Positions 10,222-18,353 of a stretch of 64,000 nt of DNA are shown in pieces. The notes below the pieces were generated by a model. That model worked only from the letters and a program-made list of their open reading frames with translations. It was not told where the DNA came from and made no database searches. The DNA comes from Nocardioides sp. Arc9.136 (lineage in GTDB: Bacteria > Actinomycetota > Actinomycetes > Propionibacteriales > Nocardioidaceae): the NCBI RefSeq assembly GCF_030506255.1, contig NZ_CP113431.1, forward strand, positions 1,302,001-1,366,000, given 5' to 3'. Position 1 is the first letter of the stretch. Each line of letters opens with the position of its first letter. A program made the position numbers and the translations under genes.

Positions 10222-11028
10222 ATGAGGATCCGGCGCTCTGCCGTCGTCAGCTCACTGGTGGTCGCGCTGGGGGTCGCGGCCGCCGTCGTCGTCGCACCCC
10301 TGCTCAGCTCGGGTGCCGACGGCGGCACCGAGGAGCAGGCGACCACCATCCGCAGCACCCTGGCCGGCCAGTCGGTGCGGCTCTCGGTCCCCGGGGACGA
10401 CCCGAAGGGCCTGGTCATCTGGTTCCACGGCCAGGGGGGCGGCGTCAACGACCGCGTCGACGGGCCGTGGCTCGACGCGCTGAGGCGCGACGGCTGGGCG
10501 GTCGCGTCCTCGGAGTTCCACTCCCAGTCGTGGGGCAACGAGGCCTCCACCAAGGACACCCGGCTGCTCGTGGAGTGGGCCGAGAAGCAGGTCGGCACGA
10601 AGGCCCGCGTCTGGGTCTCGGGCTCGATGGGCGCCTCGATCGCGCTCAACGCCCTCACCCACGGCGTCAAGGCGCCGGCCTGCTGGTACGGCGTGAAGCC
10701 GGCGCTCGACCTGACCCAGATGGACCAGGTCCCCGGCGGTCCGGGCTACATCCGGCGCGCCTACGGCGGCGGGTCGGTCCCGGCCGACCGCAACCCGATC
10801 CAGAACGTCGAGCGGCTCCCGGGCGAGACCCGCTACCGCGTGGTGTCCTCCCGGCAGGACGAGTGGGTGCCGTGGCAGGAGAACACCCAGCCGCTCGTGC
10901 AGCAGCTGGAGTCGCGCGACGTCGCCGTCAGCGTGCTGGACGTCAAGGGCGGCCACGCGGACCCCTCGCACTGGGACGCGGCCGACCTGGTGTCGTACGC
11001 GAGCTCGTGCGTCGGCAAGGGCGCCTGA
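10222..11028 (+). CDS. Secreted or membrane-anchored alpha/beta-hydrolase-like protein
   Basis: A 268-residue protein with an N-terminal hydrophobic signal or anchor (residues 8-30), then a single alpha/beta-hydrolase-like domain. WFHGQGGG is a plausible oxyanion-hole strand, GSMGAS is a candidate nucleophile elbow (S-x-S-x-G type), and GGHADPSHW may supply the catalytic His. A Cys near the C-terminus and another mid-domain could pair outside the cell. The ATG at 10222 has GGGGAGGA just upstream, a strong ribosome binding site, unlike the leaderless neighbours. No substrate can be named. It converges with the MarR gene with only 48 nt between them. Confidence 0.65.
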   Translation: MRIRRSAVVSSLVVALGVAAAVVVAPLLSSGADGGTEEQATTIRSTLAGQSVRLSVPGDDPKGLVIWFHGQGGGVNDRVDGPWLDALRRDGWAVASSEFHSQSWGNEASTKDTRLLVEWAEKQVGTKARVWVSGSMGASIALNALTHGVKAPACWYGVKPALDLTQMDQVPGGPGYIRRAYGGGSVPADRNPIQNVERLPGETRYRVVSSRQDEWVPWQENTQPLVQQLESRDVAVSVLDVKGGHADPSHWDAADLVSYASSCVGKGA

Positions 11029-11076
11029 CCCGCGCCTGACCCGCTCCGGGAGGGTCCGGCCCGGTCCGGCCGCGGC

Positions 11077-11568
11077 TCAGCGCTGGCGGATCTCCATCTC
11101 CGGGTGGGCCGTCACGAGGTGGTCGGCCGCGGCGCCCATGACCCGGCCGAGGGCGGCGAAGTCGTCCTCGCTCGCGAGGTCGACGAGGTGGTCGCGGACG
11201 CCCTGCACGTGCACGGGCGCGGCCCGGCGCAGCAGGTCCAGGCCCTTCTCGGTGAGGGTGCAGACGATGCCGCGACCGTCCTCGGGGGAGCTGGAGCGGC
11301 GCACGAGGCCGGCCTTCTCCATCCGGGCGACGGTGTGGGTGACCCGGCTGCGGCTGTGCGCGAGCGCGTCCGCGAGCTGCGCCATCCGCATCTGCCCGTC
11401 CCGCTCGGAGAGCCGCACCAGGATCTCGTACTCCACCAGCGAGATGTCGAAGCCGGCGCGCAGGTCGTCGTCGAGCCGGTCGAAGAGGAGGGTCGTCCCC
11501 ATGACCAGGGACCGCCACGCCCACTGCTGCCGGTCGTCGAGCCACTGCGGTCCGGTCGCCTCTGCCAC
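11077..11568 (-). CDS. MarR-family transcriptional regulator
   Basis: A 163-residue protein with the MarR winged helix-turn-helix: the recognition region runs through MRMAQLADALAHSRSRVTHTVARME, followed by the wing with DGRG (SSSPEDGRG), and dimerisation helices at both ends. Such dimers typically repress their own or neighbouring genes until a small phenolic or oxidant ligand binds. The gene begins with GTG at 11568, six nt after TAGAGT, so it is probably leaderless. Nearest genes are a convergent hydrolase and, upstream, a co-oriented thiolase separated by a strong terminator. The target is not evident. Confidence 0.9.
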   Translation of the reverse strand: MAEATGPQWLDDRQQWAWRSLVMGTTLLFDRLDDDLRAGFDISLVEYEILVRLSERDGQMRMAQLADALAHSRSRVTHTVARMEKAGLVRRSSSPEDGRGIVCTLTEKGLDLLRRAAPVHVQGVRDHLVDLASEDDFAALGRVMGAAADHLVTAHPEMEIRQR

Positions 11569-11574
11569 GGGGTC

Positions 11575-11580
11575 ACTCTA
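11575..11580 (-). promoter_or_regulatory. -10 element of leaderless marR-type gene
   Basis: TAGAGT on the minus strand, 6 nt before the GTG start. Confidence 0.5.
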
Positions 11581-11683
11581 GGCGGGCGGGACGCCGGTCG
11601 GCCGCATCCCGGCGCGCCCGTCGGGACCCGCTGCAGGATCGGTGTGGCGCACGACCGCGCCCAGCGGCGTGGCCGGGCAAGCA

Positions 11684-11716
11684 GAACGCCTGGCCACATT
11701 CCGTGGCCAGGCGTTC
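11684..11716 (-). terminator. Hairpin terminator of the thiolase gene
   Basis: A perfect 14-bp stem (11684-11697 with 11703-11716) with a 5-nt loop lies just beyond the thiolase stop on the minus strand, separating it from the MarR gene. Confidence 0.8.
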
Positions 11717-11741
11717 GCGGGGTCCAGCGACGAGCGGGTGC

Positions 11742-12956
11742 TCAGATCCGCTCGAGGACCATGGCCATGCCCTGGCCGCCACCGACGCAGAGCGTGATGA
11801 GGCCGGTGGTCTTGTCGTGCCAGTCCAGGCTGTTGAGCATGGTGTTCTGGAGCCGGGCACCGGTCATGCCGAACGGGTGGCCGACGGCGATCGCGCCGCC
11901 GTTCACGCTGAGCCGGTCCAGGTCGATGCCGAGCTCCTGGTAGGACGGGATCACCTGGGCGGCGAACGCCTCGTTGATCTCGACCAGGTCGATGTCGTTG
12001 ATGCTCATCCCGGCGAGCTTCAGCGCCCGCTTGGTCGCCTCGACCGGGCCGAGGCCCATGATCTCCGGGGAGAGGCCCGAGACGCCGGTGGAGACGATCC
12101 GCGCGAGCGGCGTGATCCCGAGCTCGGCGGCCTTGGTGTCCGACATCATCACGACGGCGGCGGCGCCGTCGTTGAGCGGGCAGCAGTTGCCCGCGGTCAC
12201 GACGCCGTCGGGGCGGAAGACCGGCTTGAGCTCGGAGAGCGCCTCGAAGGTGACACCGGCCCGGGGGCCGTCGTCGGTCGAGACCACGGTGCCGTCGGGC
12301 GTGGTGATCGGCGTGATCTCACGTGCCCAGAAGCCGTCCTTGATGGCCTTCTCGGCGAGGTTCTGCGAGCGCGCGGCGTACCGGTCGGACTCCTCGCGGG
12401 TCACGCCGCGCAGGCGCGCGACGTTCTCAGCGGTCTGGCCCATGGCGATGTAGACGTCGGGCAGGACGCCGTCCTCGCGCGGGTCGTGCCAGTCGACGCC
12501 GCCCTCGGCCATCTGCTTGGTGCGGGCCTTCGCGTCCTCGAACTTCGGGTTGTGGGTGTCGGGCCAGTGGTCCGAGGTGCCCTTCGCGAAGCGCGACACG
12601 GTCTCGACGCCGGCGGAGATGAACACGTCGCCCTCGCCGGCCTTGATCGCGTGGAAGGCCATCCGCGAGGTCTGCACCGAGGAGGCGCAGTAGCGCGTCA
12701 CGGTCGCGCCCGGGACGGCGTCCATGTCGTTGAGGACGTTGACGATCTTGGCCATGTTGTTGCCGGACTCGCCGCCCGGCAGGCCACAGCCGAGGTACAG
12801 GTCGTCGACGGTGCTGGGGTCGAGCTCCGGGATCTTGTCCAGGGCGGCCTTGACGACCTGGGCGGCCAGGTCGTCGGGGCGGATGTCCTTCAGCGAGCCC
12901 TTGTTCGCTCGGCCGATGGGCGAACGGGTGGCAGAGACGATGACGGCTTCGGGCAT
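11742..12956 (-). CDS. Acetyl-CoA C-acetyltransferase / 3-ketoacyl-CoA thiolase
   Basis: A 404-residue thiolase, the usual length, which cleaves 3-ketoacyl-CoA with CoA or condenses two acyl-CoAs. The active-site residues are visible: the acyl-accepting Cys in RYCASSVQ near residue 90, the INEAFA motif, the catalytic His in GGAIAVGHPFG, and the second Cys in CVGGGQG. The start MPEAVIVSATRSPIG is canonical for the family. GGAG lies about 9 nt upstream on the minus strand. It diverges from a thioesterase gene, consistent with fatty-acid or other acyl-CoA turnover. Substrate chain length cannot be told from sequence alone. Confidence 0.93.
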   Translation of the reverse strand: MPEAVIVSATRSPIGRANKGSLKDIRPDDLAAQVVKAALDKIPELDPSTVDDLYLGCGLPGGESGNNMAKIVNVLNDMDAVPGATVTRYCASSVQTSRMAFHAIKAGEGDVFISAGVETVSRFAKGTSDHWPDTHNPKFEDAKARTKQMAEGGVDWHDPREDGVLPDVYIAMGQTAENVARLRGVTREESDRYAARSQNLAEKAIKDGFWAREITPITTPDGTVVSTDDGPRAGVTFEALSELKPVFRPDGVVTAGNCCPLNDGAAAVVMMSDTKAAELGITPLARIVSTGVSGLSPEIMGLGPVEATKRALKLAGMSINDIDLVEINEAFAAQVIPSYQELGIDLDRLSVNGGAIAVGHPFGMTGARLQNTMLNSLDWHDKTTGLITLCVGGGQGMAMVLERI

Positions 12957-13024
12957 GCAGAACTCCGATCTCGGGGGATGTGCCGCCTCAGACTAGATCA
13001 GCGCCGGCTGGAAGGATCTGCGGT

Positions 13025-13885
13025 GTGAGACACGTCTACGAGTGCCCGACCCGCTGGGGCGACATGGACCTGCTGGGCCACGTCAACAACGTCGTCTACG
13101 TCGACTACCTGCAGGAGGCGCGCGTCGACATGCTGCGCACCCACGGGCGCTCCCGCGACGCCGAGGAGCTCGCCGAGGGTGCGGTCGTCGTGCGCAACGA
13201 GGTGACCTACCGGGCGCCGCTGTTCTTCGACTTCCGGCCGGTGCTCGTCGAGTGCTGGGTCACCGAGCTGCGGGCCGCCACGTTCACGCTCGCCTACGAG
13301 GTCTTCCACGAGCACGAGGACGGCTCGCGCACGGTCTACCTCCAGGCCGCGACCGTCCTGACGCCGTACGTCTTCGCCGAGGAGCGCCCGCGGCGGCTCA
13401 CCGCCGAGGAGCGTGCCGGCCTGGCGGTCTACCTCGAGCCGGCCGAGGCGTCCCCGCGGGTGGCCGTCGCCGCCCGGCCGGCGGGCGCCGGCCACTACCC
13501 CGTGCAGGTCCGCTTCTCCGACGTGGACGTCTACCGCCACGTCAACAACGTGACGTACTTCGAGTACTTCCAGGAGGCGCGCATCCACTACTTCGAGCAG
13601 CTGTGGGGCGAGCTGCGACGGACGCTGGAGCAGCCGCTGCTGGTCGTCGCCCGCAAGGAGGTCGACTACCGCGTGCCGGTGCTGCACCGGCCCGCGCCGT
13701 ACGACGCGTGGTCGTGGATCTCGCGCGTGGGCACGACGTCGTTCGACGTCCGGTCCGAGCTGGCCGACGGCGACACGCTGCTCGCCCGCGCGCACACGAC
13801 CATCGTGGTGGTCGACCGGGAGGCTCAGCGCCCGACGCCGCCCCCGCCGCCGTTCCGTGAGGCGTTGGTCGCCGCGCTGGCCTGA
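13025..13885 (+). CDS. Acyl-CoA thioesterase with two hotdog domains
   Basis: A 286-residue protein made of two tandem 4HBT hotdog domains. Each carries the catalytic signature: RWGDMDLLGHVNN near residue 10 and RFSDVDVYRHVNN near residue 170, each with the Asp and the HVNN loop that opens the hotdog helix. Such enzymes hydrolyse acyl-CoA to free acid and CoA. GTG at 13025 was chosen because GAAGGAT lies 7 nt upstream; an in-frame ATG at 12980 would extend into the thiolase promoter. The gene diverges from the thiolase. Its last 61 bp overlap the 3' end of the convergent sigma-factor gene. Confidence 0.85.
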   Translation: MRHVYECPTRWGDMDLLGHVNNVVYVDYLQEARVDMLRTHGRSRDAEELAEGAVVVRNEVTYRAPLFFDFRPVLVECWVTELRAATFTLAYEVFHEHEDGSRTVYLQAATVLTPYVFAEERPRRLTAEERAGLAVYLEPAEASPRVAVAARPAGAGHYPVQVRFSDVDVYRHVNNVTYFEYFQEARIHYFEQLWGELRRTLEQPLLVVARKEVDYRVPVLHRPAPYDAWSWISRVGTTSFDVRSELADGDTLLARAHTTIVVVDREAQRPTPPPPPFREALVAALA

Positions 13886-14463
13886 GCCGCGCCGGCGGCC
13901 GGGTCCGGCCCGTCCGGCTGGTGCGGAGGGCCGTCGAGCAGGCCCAGGCCCCGCAGTCGGCGCAGGCCCCGGTGCCGGGCGACCCGGACGGCGACCGCGC
14001 TGATGTCGAGGGCCCGGGCCGTCGCCTCGGTGTCGAGGCCGACCACCTCCAGGCACCCGATGACGTCCCGCTCGCGCGGCGGGAGCTGGGCGAGCACCTG
14101 GCGGACCCAGTCCTTGCCCACCAGGTAGGTCTCCGGCGCCTCGGCGACCTCCCGCACCTGCTCGTCGGCGGTCGGGTCGGTGCGCCGCCGGTCGCTCTTG
14201 CGGCGCGCGTTCATGCCGACGTTGCGGGCGATGCCGAACAGCCACCCCGCGAACTGCTCGCCGGTGCCGGTGAACTCGTGGATCTTGCCCGCCGCGGTCA
14301 GCCACGCCTCGGAGGCGACGTCCTCCGCGGCCATGGCCGAGTCGCCGGAGGGACGCGTCTGCAACCACACGACGAGACGCCCGGCGTGGTCGACGTACAA
14401 CCTCCGCCAGGCGTCCTGGTCGCCTTCCTTGGCGCGGGTGATCAGCTCGTCGTCTGAGTCCAC
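13825..14463 (-). CDS. RNA polymerase sigma factor, sigma-70 family (ECF-like)
   Basis: A 212-residue sigma factor with region 2 (about 1-95, including ASEAWLTAAGKIHEF and the WLFGIARNV core-binding segment) and region 4 (about 120-175, with LPPRERDVIGCLEV and a helix-turn-helix containing ALDISAVAVRVARHR). No region 1 or 3 is seen, as in group 4 (ECF) sigmas. GTG at 14463 overlaps the end of the upstream membrane-protein gene by 22 nt, indicating translational coupling. A Pro/Gly/Ala-rich tail of about 35 residues follows region 4. The last 61 bp overlap the thioesterase gene on the other strand. The coupled membrane protein is the obvious candidate regulator. Confidence 0.85.
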   Translation of the reverse strand: MDSDDELITRAKEGDQDAWRRLYVDHAGRLVVWLQTRPSGDSAMAAEDVASEAWLTAAGKIHEFTGTGEQFAGWLFGIARNVGMNARRKSDRRRTDPTADEQVREVAEAPETYLVGKDWVRQVLAQLPPRERDVIGCLEVVGLDTEATARALDISAVAVRVARHRGLRRLRGLGLLDGPPHQPDGPDPAAGAAQASAATNASRNGGGGGVGR

Positions 14464-15293
14464 CCGCGGTCCCCGCTGCCGGCACCCTTGCCGCCGTTGC
14501 CCTGCCCGTTGGCGTTGCCCTGCCCGTTCCCGTTGGCGTTGCCTTGGCCGTTGGTGTCGCCCTGGCCGTTGCCTTGGCCACCGCCCGGCTCGCCGCCGCC
14601 GTTCCCGACCTCGGTTCCAGGCCCGTTCGCCGGACCCTGGGCGTTGCCGCCGCTCGGGTTGCCGCTGCCGCCGTTGCCGTTGTTGGCGGGGTTGCCCGAA
14701 CCGGGGCCCTGGCCGTTGGACTGGCCGCCGCCCTGGCCCTGGCCGAGCCCGGGGTTGTTCCCGGGGCCGTAGCCCGGCCCGTTGCCGTTGCCGGGACCGT
14801 TCGCGTTCCCAGGACCGGTGTCGCCGGCGGGTGTGCTCGATCCGGCGGAGGGGACCGTTGAGGTGCCCGGCCCGCCCGGCCCCACGGGGGAGGTGCTGAC
14901 GGGCGAGCCGGGCGTCGCGGGCCCCGAGGCGCCGGGCGCACCCGGCGACCGCGAGGGGTTCCGCGACGGCCCGCCGGAAGGCGCCGACCCGTCGGTCGGC
15001 GTGGAGCTGCCCGGCGGGGCGCTGGGTACGTCCGGCTGGACCGGTTCCTGCGTCGGCCGCGGCTCCGGGGGAGCCGAGCGCTCGTGGTCGACGACGGCGG
15101 CGATGGCAGCGCCGCTGCCCGCGAGGGCGGCGACCGAGGCGACGGCGAGCGCGGCGCGGATGCGCGCCGGTCGCCGGGTGCGGGGAGACGGTGCGGACGC
15201 TGCGGCCAGCGAGGCCAGGCGCGCGACCAGAGCGTCGTCGGGTCGCAGGTCGGGGGGATCCACCCGCAACCGTTCCGTGCTCGGTCGTGCCAT
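14442..15293 (-). CDS. Single-pass membrane protein with Gly/Asn/Pro-rich extracytoplasmic tail, coupled to sigma factor
   Basis: A 283-residue protein not assigned to a named family. Residues 1-42 are soluble and mixed-charge, residues 43-67 form one Ala-rich transmembrane helix, and the remaining 215 residues are low complexity: first Pro/Ser/Thr-rich, then GN, GQG and NGQGN-type repeats. Topology should place the short N-terminus in the cytoplasm and the repeats outside. The sigma-factor gene begins inside its last codons. A short cytosolic segment plus one membrane helix beside a sigma factor is the layout of anti-sigma factors, but no zinc-binding HxxxCxxC motif is visible, so that role is only inferred. 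In the family's common order the sigma gene comes first; here it is second. Confidence 0.65.
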   Translation of the reverse strand: MARPSTERLRVDPPDLRPDDALVARLASLAAASAPSPRTRRPARIRAALAVASVAALAGSGAAIAAVVDHERSAPPEPRPTQEPVQPDVPSAPPGSSTPTDGSAPSGGPSRNPSRSPGAPGASGPATPGSPVSTSPVGPGGPGTSTVPSAGSSTPAGDTGPGNANGPGNGNGPGYGPGNNPGLGQGQGGGQSNGQGPGSGNPANNGNGGSGNPSGGNAQGPANGPGTEVGNGGGEPGGGQGNGQGDTNGQGNANGNGQGNANGQGNGGKGAGSGDRGWTQTTS

Positions 15294-15585
15294 CTCTCGC
15301 TGCCTCCGTCCGCGTGCAGAACGGTAACGCCTGGAGCGCCACCGCGGCGCCTGCGCACCACTGGTCCAGCCGGGCGGAGTGCCCGGTCGTCGCTACTTGT
15401 CGCCAGGCACGTCGGGCGTTACAGCGGGCGTGCCTGTGCCCCGCCGGTTGGTTGCTCCGGCGGGTTGTGGGGTCTCGACGACGCTCGCTGGCGCTCGCTG
15501 CTCGACCAGCAGTGCGGCGGGGGTCTCGGCGACACTGCGCCAGGCCCGCGGCTGCGTACGGCCGCTCCCGGCGGGCGCCCGACGC
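15294..15585. other. Divergent intergenic region, about 300 bp
   Basis: This gap between the membrane-protein gene and the acyltransferase holds no convincing ORF. It contains a minus-strand TACCGT at about 15321-15326 that may be the -10 of the membrane protein/sigma pair, giving a leader of about 28 nt with GCGAGAG before the ATG, and the inverted-repeat element at 15441-15510. Confidence 0.5.
15441..15510. repeat. REP-like imperfect palindromic element
   Basis: A 7-bp inverted repeat (CCGCCGG at 15441-15447 with 15457-15463) is followed by an imperfect palindrome running from GGTCTCGACGA to TGCTCGACC with a doubled GCTCGCTGGC core. From memory, similar GGTCTCGAC...GCTCGACC sequences are scattered between genes in Nocardioides genomes. 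Only one copy is seen in this window. Confidence 0.4.
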
Positions 15586-15591
15586 TAGGGT
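15586..15591 (+). promoter_or_regulatory. -10 element of leaderless acyltransferase gene
   Basis: TAGGGT 6 nt before the GTG start at 15598. Confidence 0.5.
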
Positions 15592-15597
15592 CCGGGC

Positions 15598-16284
15598 GTG
15601 AGCCCGATCGCCCGCCTGGTCAACCGTGCCGTCCACGCCGGGTGGAGGTGGGTGGACCGGGCCGGGGAGATCGTGCCGGGGACCCGGGCGGCGCGCGAGT
15701 TCGGGAGCTTCGGGGCCGGGTCGTGCATCGACTTCCCGCCGGCGACGATCCTCGGCGCCGGCTCGATCCACCTGGGGTCGGGGACGCTGGTCGGGCGGCA
15801 GGTGACGCTGTCGGTCGGGTGGGGGACCGGCGAGCAGGTGCTGCCCCCGCGCGGTCTGGTGATCGGCGACCGGTGCATCCTCGGCGCCCGCACGAGCATC
15901 ACGGCCCACGAGTCGATCGAGATCGGCGACGACGTGTTCTGCGGGCAGGGGGTGTTCGTCACGGACGCGAGCCACGGCTACCAGGTGCCGGACCGGCCGG
16001 TGGGGGCGCAGTTCGGGGCCTCCGACCCGGTCGTGGTCGGGGCGGGCTCGTGGATCGGGCACCACGCCGTGCTGCTCCCCGGGACGCGGCTGGGGCGCAA
16101 CGTGGTCGTGGCGGCCGGGTCGATCGTCCGCGGGGTGGTCGAGGACCACGCCGTGGTGGCGGGCAACCCGGCGCGGGTGGTGCGCCGCTACGAGCCGGGG
16201 GTCGGCTGGGTCGGGTCCAACGGCGACGTGCGACCGGTGCTGGCCGACGACCTGGACGGCCTCACCCGGGCCGCGACCGGCTGA
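15598..16284 (+). CDS. Acyltransferase with left-handed beta-helix (hexapeptide repeats)
   Basis: A 228-residue protein with a left-handed parallel beta-helix: hexapeptide turns of the [LIV]-G-x-x-x type run from about residue 45 to 205 (for example LGAGSIHLGSGTLVG, VIGDRCILGARTSI, VVGAGSWIGHHAVLLPG). The likely catalytic His lies in the TDASHGY loop near residue 128, typical of sugar or maltose O-acetyltransferase relatives. The VVAGNPARVVRR ending is the usual cap of the family. No signal peptide, so it acts in the cytoplasm, probably on a sugar or cell-envelope precursor. The acceptor cannot be named. It ends 3 nt from the convergent globin gene. Confidence 0.85.
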   Translation: MSPIARLVNRAVHAGWRWVDRAGEIVPGTRAAREFGSFGAGSCIDFPPATILGAGSIHLGSGTLVGRQVTLSVGWGTGEQVLPPRGLVIGDRCILGARTSITAHESIEIGDDVFCGQGVFVTDASHGYQVPDRPVGAQFGASDPVVVGAGSWIGHHAVLLPGTRLGRNVVVAAGSIVRGVVEDHAVVAGNPARVVRRYEPGVGWVGSNGDVRPVLADDLDGLTRAATG

Positions 16285-16287
16285 GCC

Positions 16288-16680
16288 TCAGGACGCCGCA
16301 GGCGGCTCGTCGAGGGTGTTGACCATGAACTGGGCGGCATGGGTGACGTACTCCCAGAACTGCGCGTCCTGCTCCGGGGTGAGGTCGACCGAGTCGAGCC
16401 CGGCGCGGAAGTGCCGAAGCCAGTGGTCGCGCGACTCCGGCGTCACCTGGAACGGCGCGTGCCGCATCCGCAGGCGGGGGTGGCCGCGGGTCTCGGAGTA
16501 CGTCGTGGGACCGCCCCAGTACTGCACGAGGAACAGCAGGAAGCGCTCCTCGGCCGGGCCGAGGTCCTCCTCGGGGTACATCGGGCGCAGCACCTCGTCG
16601 GTCGCCACGCCCTCGTAGAACTTCGCGACGATCCTCCGGAACGTCTCGAAGCCGCCGATCTCCTCGTAGAACGTGGTCAC
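16288..16680 (-). CDS. glbO: Group II truncated hemoglobin (trHbO)
   Basis: A 130-residue globin, like the roughly 128-residue mycobacterial trHbO. Typical features are [15 protein letters not shown] at the start, the Tyr of the B helix in KFYEGV, the YPEEDL turn, and the [27 protein letters not shown] block with the proximal His and the distal Trp of group II. It binds heme and O2 or NO and is linked to respiration under low oxygen or NO detoxification. GTG at 16680 was chosen because it fits the family length; an upstream ATG at 16797 would overlap the divergent OsmC promoter. CAGAAT lies 6 nt upstream as a possible -10. Confidence 0.95.
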   Translation of the reverse strand: [130 protein letters not shown]

Positions 16681-16790
16681 ACGTCCATTCTGCCGACGGC
16701 CGTCCAGCCCGTTGAATCCGCGTGCGAGACTCGCGACGAACGGGCCTCCCGGCCCGCCCACCGACGACAAGTCACAGGAGTGATCGACGC

Positions 16791-17219
16791 ATGGCAACGA
16801 CGCGCACCGCGCAGACCACCTGGCAGGGCTCGCTCCAGGAGGGCTCCGGCTCCGTGGAGCTCCAGTCCTCCGGCGTGGGGACCTTCGACGTCTCCTGGCC
16901 CTCCCGGGCCGAGTCGGCGAACGGGAAGACCAGCCCCGAGGAGCTCATCGCCGCGGCGCACTCCTCGTGCTTCTCCATGGCGCTCTCCGCCGCCCTCTCC
17001 AAGGCCGGCACCCCGCCGACCACGCTCGAGACCAGCGCCGAGGTCGAGCTGACCCCCGGCACCGGCATCACGGGCATCAAGCTCACCGTGGTCGGCACCG
17101 TCGAGGGCGTCACCGAGGAGCAGTTCGTCGAGGCCGCGAACGGCGCCAAGGAGGGCTGCCCGGTCAGCCAGGCGCTGGCCGGCACGACGATCACGCTGGA
17201 CGCCTCGCTCAAGGGCTGA
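16791..17219 (+). CDS. OsmC-family organic hydroperoxide reductase
   Basis: A 142-residue OsmC/Ohr-fold protein. The two redox cysteines are Cys60 in AAAHSSCFSM and Cys123 in EGCPVSQAL; the first attacks the peroxide and the second resolves it. OsmC-type proteins reduce organic hydroperoxides and are often induced by osmotic or stationary-phase stress. ATG at 16791 follows AGGAG by 10 nt. It diverges from trHbO (111 nt apart), giving a small oxidative/nitrosative-stress locus, and ends at a strong hairpin shared with the convergent mscS gene. Confidence 0.92.
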   Translation: MATTRTAQTTWQGSLQEGSGSVELQSSGVGTFDVSWPSRAESANGKTSPEELIAAAHSSCFSMALSAALSKAGTPPTTLETSAEVELTPGTGITGIKLTVVGTVEGVTEEQFVEAANGAKEGCPVSQALAGTTITLDASLKG

Positions 17220-17243
17220 CCGGCTCCACGCCGTACGACGCAC

Positions 17244-17275
17244 AGCGGCCCGCCCGGTGATCCGGGCGGGCCGCT
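17244..17275. terminator. Bidirectional hairpin terminator
   Basis: A perfect 14-bp stem (17244-17257 with 17262-17275) with a TGAT tetraloop between convergent osmC and mscS. The apex (GG-TGAT-CC) is the same as in the hairpin at 1467-1506. Confidence 0.8.
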
Positions 17276-17300
17276 GTCGTGCTCGGTGTCGGGTGCGGGG

Positions 17301-18353
17301 TCAGACCTTCTCGGTGGCGTCCGCGCCCGCGGCGTCGGCGTCCGCGGCGACCGGCGGCTGGGCCTTCTCGTCGTCGCGGTGCCACACCACGCGCTGGGCG
17401 AACGGGATCTCGATGCCCTCGTGGTCGAAGCGGGCCTTGATCCGCTGGCGCAGCTCGCGGGCCACGCCCCACTGCTCCATCGGCGCGGTCTTGACCATCA
17501 CCCGCAGGGTGACCGAGTCGGCCGCGAGCACCTCCACGCCGGTCACCTCGGGCTCCTCGATGACCACGTTGCGGAAGTCGTCGTCCTCCCACATGCCGTG
17601 GCTGACGTCGCGCAGCACCTCCTGGACCCGGACCAGGTCCTCGCCGTAGGCGACGTTGACGTCCACGACGGCGCGGGACCAGTTCTGGCTCATGTTGCCG
17701 ACGCGGAGGATCTCCCCGTTGGGGACGTACCAGACGGTGCCGTTGAGGTCGCGCAGCCGCGTCACCCGGAGGCTGACCGCCTCGATGGTGCCGGTGGCCT
17801 CGCCCACGTCCACGACGTCGCCGACGCCGTACTGGTCCTCGAAGATCATGAAGATGCCGGACAGGAAGTCCTTGACCAGCGACTGGGCGCCGAAGCCGAG
17901 CGCGACGCCGACGATGCCGGCGCTGGCGATGATCGGGGCGATGTTGACGCCCAGCTCGCTGAGGACCATGGTGCCGACGATCGCCACCAGGATGCCGGTG
18001 ATCACGCTCTTGAGCAGGTCGCCCATGGTCTTGGCGCGCTGCACCCGGCGGGTCTGGGTGGCGGCGTCGCGGGCCGCGACGGCATGGACGGCCTTGCCGC
18101 GCTTCGGGAGGCGGGTCACCCGGTCGGGGAGCACGCCGTCCTCGGCACTGGCGACCAGCCGGTCGACGACCTTGTGCAGCGCCCAGCGCACGAGGAGGCC
18201 GAGCACCAGGAGCACGGTGACGGCCAGCGGCTTGCCGATGATGACGTCGGCGACCTGGGCCACGGTGTCGTTGCCGAAGAGGTCCAGCGCGACCTCGCAG
18301 GTCTGCTCGCCCTCCTCGCAGGGGGCGGCGGTGGCGGAGAACATGGGGACCAT
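17301..18353 (-). CDS. Small-conductance mechanosensitive channel (MscS family)
   Basis: A 350-residue inner-membrane channel. A membrane helix (IIGKPLAVTVLLVLGLLV) precedes the MscS core: the pore-lining TM3 runs through IIASAGIVGVALGFGAQSLVKDFLSG, followed by the beta domain (DVVDVGEATGTIEAVSLRVTRLRDLNG) and the cytoplasmic cage. It opens under membrane tension to release solutes. An acidic, Ala-rich tail follows the cage. The start is uncertain: ATG at 18353 (MVPMFS), ATG at 18344, or ATG at 18407. The first was chosen since related actinobacterial proteins have only a short N-terminus. It diverges from a small membrane protein. Confidence 0.88.
   Translation of the reverse strand: MVPMFSATAAPCEEGEQTCEVALDLFGNDTVAQVADVIIGKPLAVTVLLVLGLLVRWALHKVVDRLVASAEDGVLPDRVTRLPKRGKAVHAVAARDAATQTRRVQRAKTMGDLLKSVITGILVAIVGTMVLSELGVNIAPIIASAGIVGVALGFGAQSLVKDFLSGIFMIFEDQYGVGDVVDVGEATGTIEAVSLRVTRLRDLNGTVWYVPNGEILRVGNMSQNWSRAVVDVNVAYGEDLVRVQEVLRDVSHGMWEDDDFRNVVIEEPEVTGVEVLAADSVTLRVMVKTAPMEQWGVARELRQRIKARFDHEGIEIPFAQRVVWHRDDEKAQPPVAADADAAGADATEKV

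Noticed and set aside
13825..13885. Frameshift or fusion between the thioesterase and sigma genes
   Set aside because: The 61-bp overlap is tail-to-tail on opposite strands; both frames end cleanly.
14490..14810. Short-period repeats suggesting a CRISPR array or satellite
   Set aside because: The repeats are codon-level copies of Gly/Asn/Gln in the membrane protein; there are no spacers of constant length.
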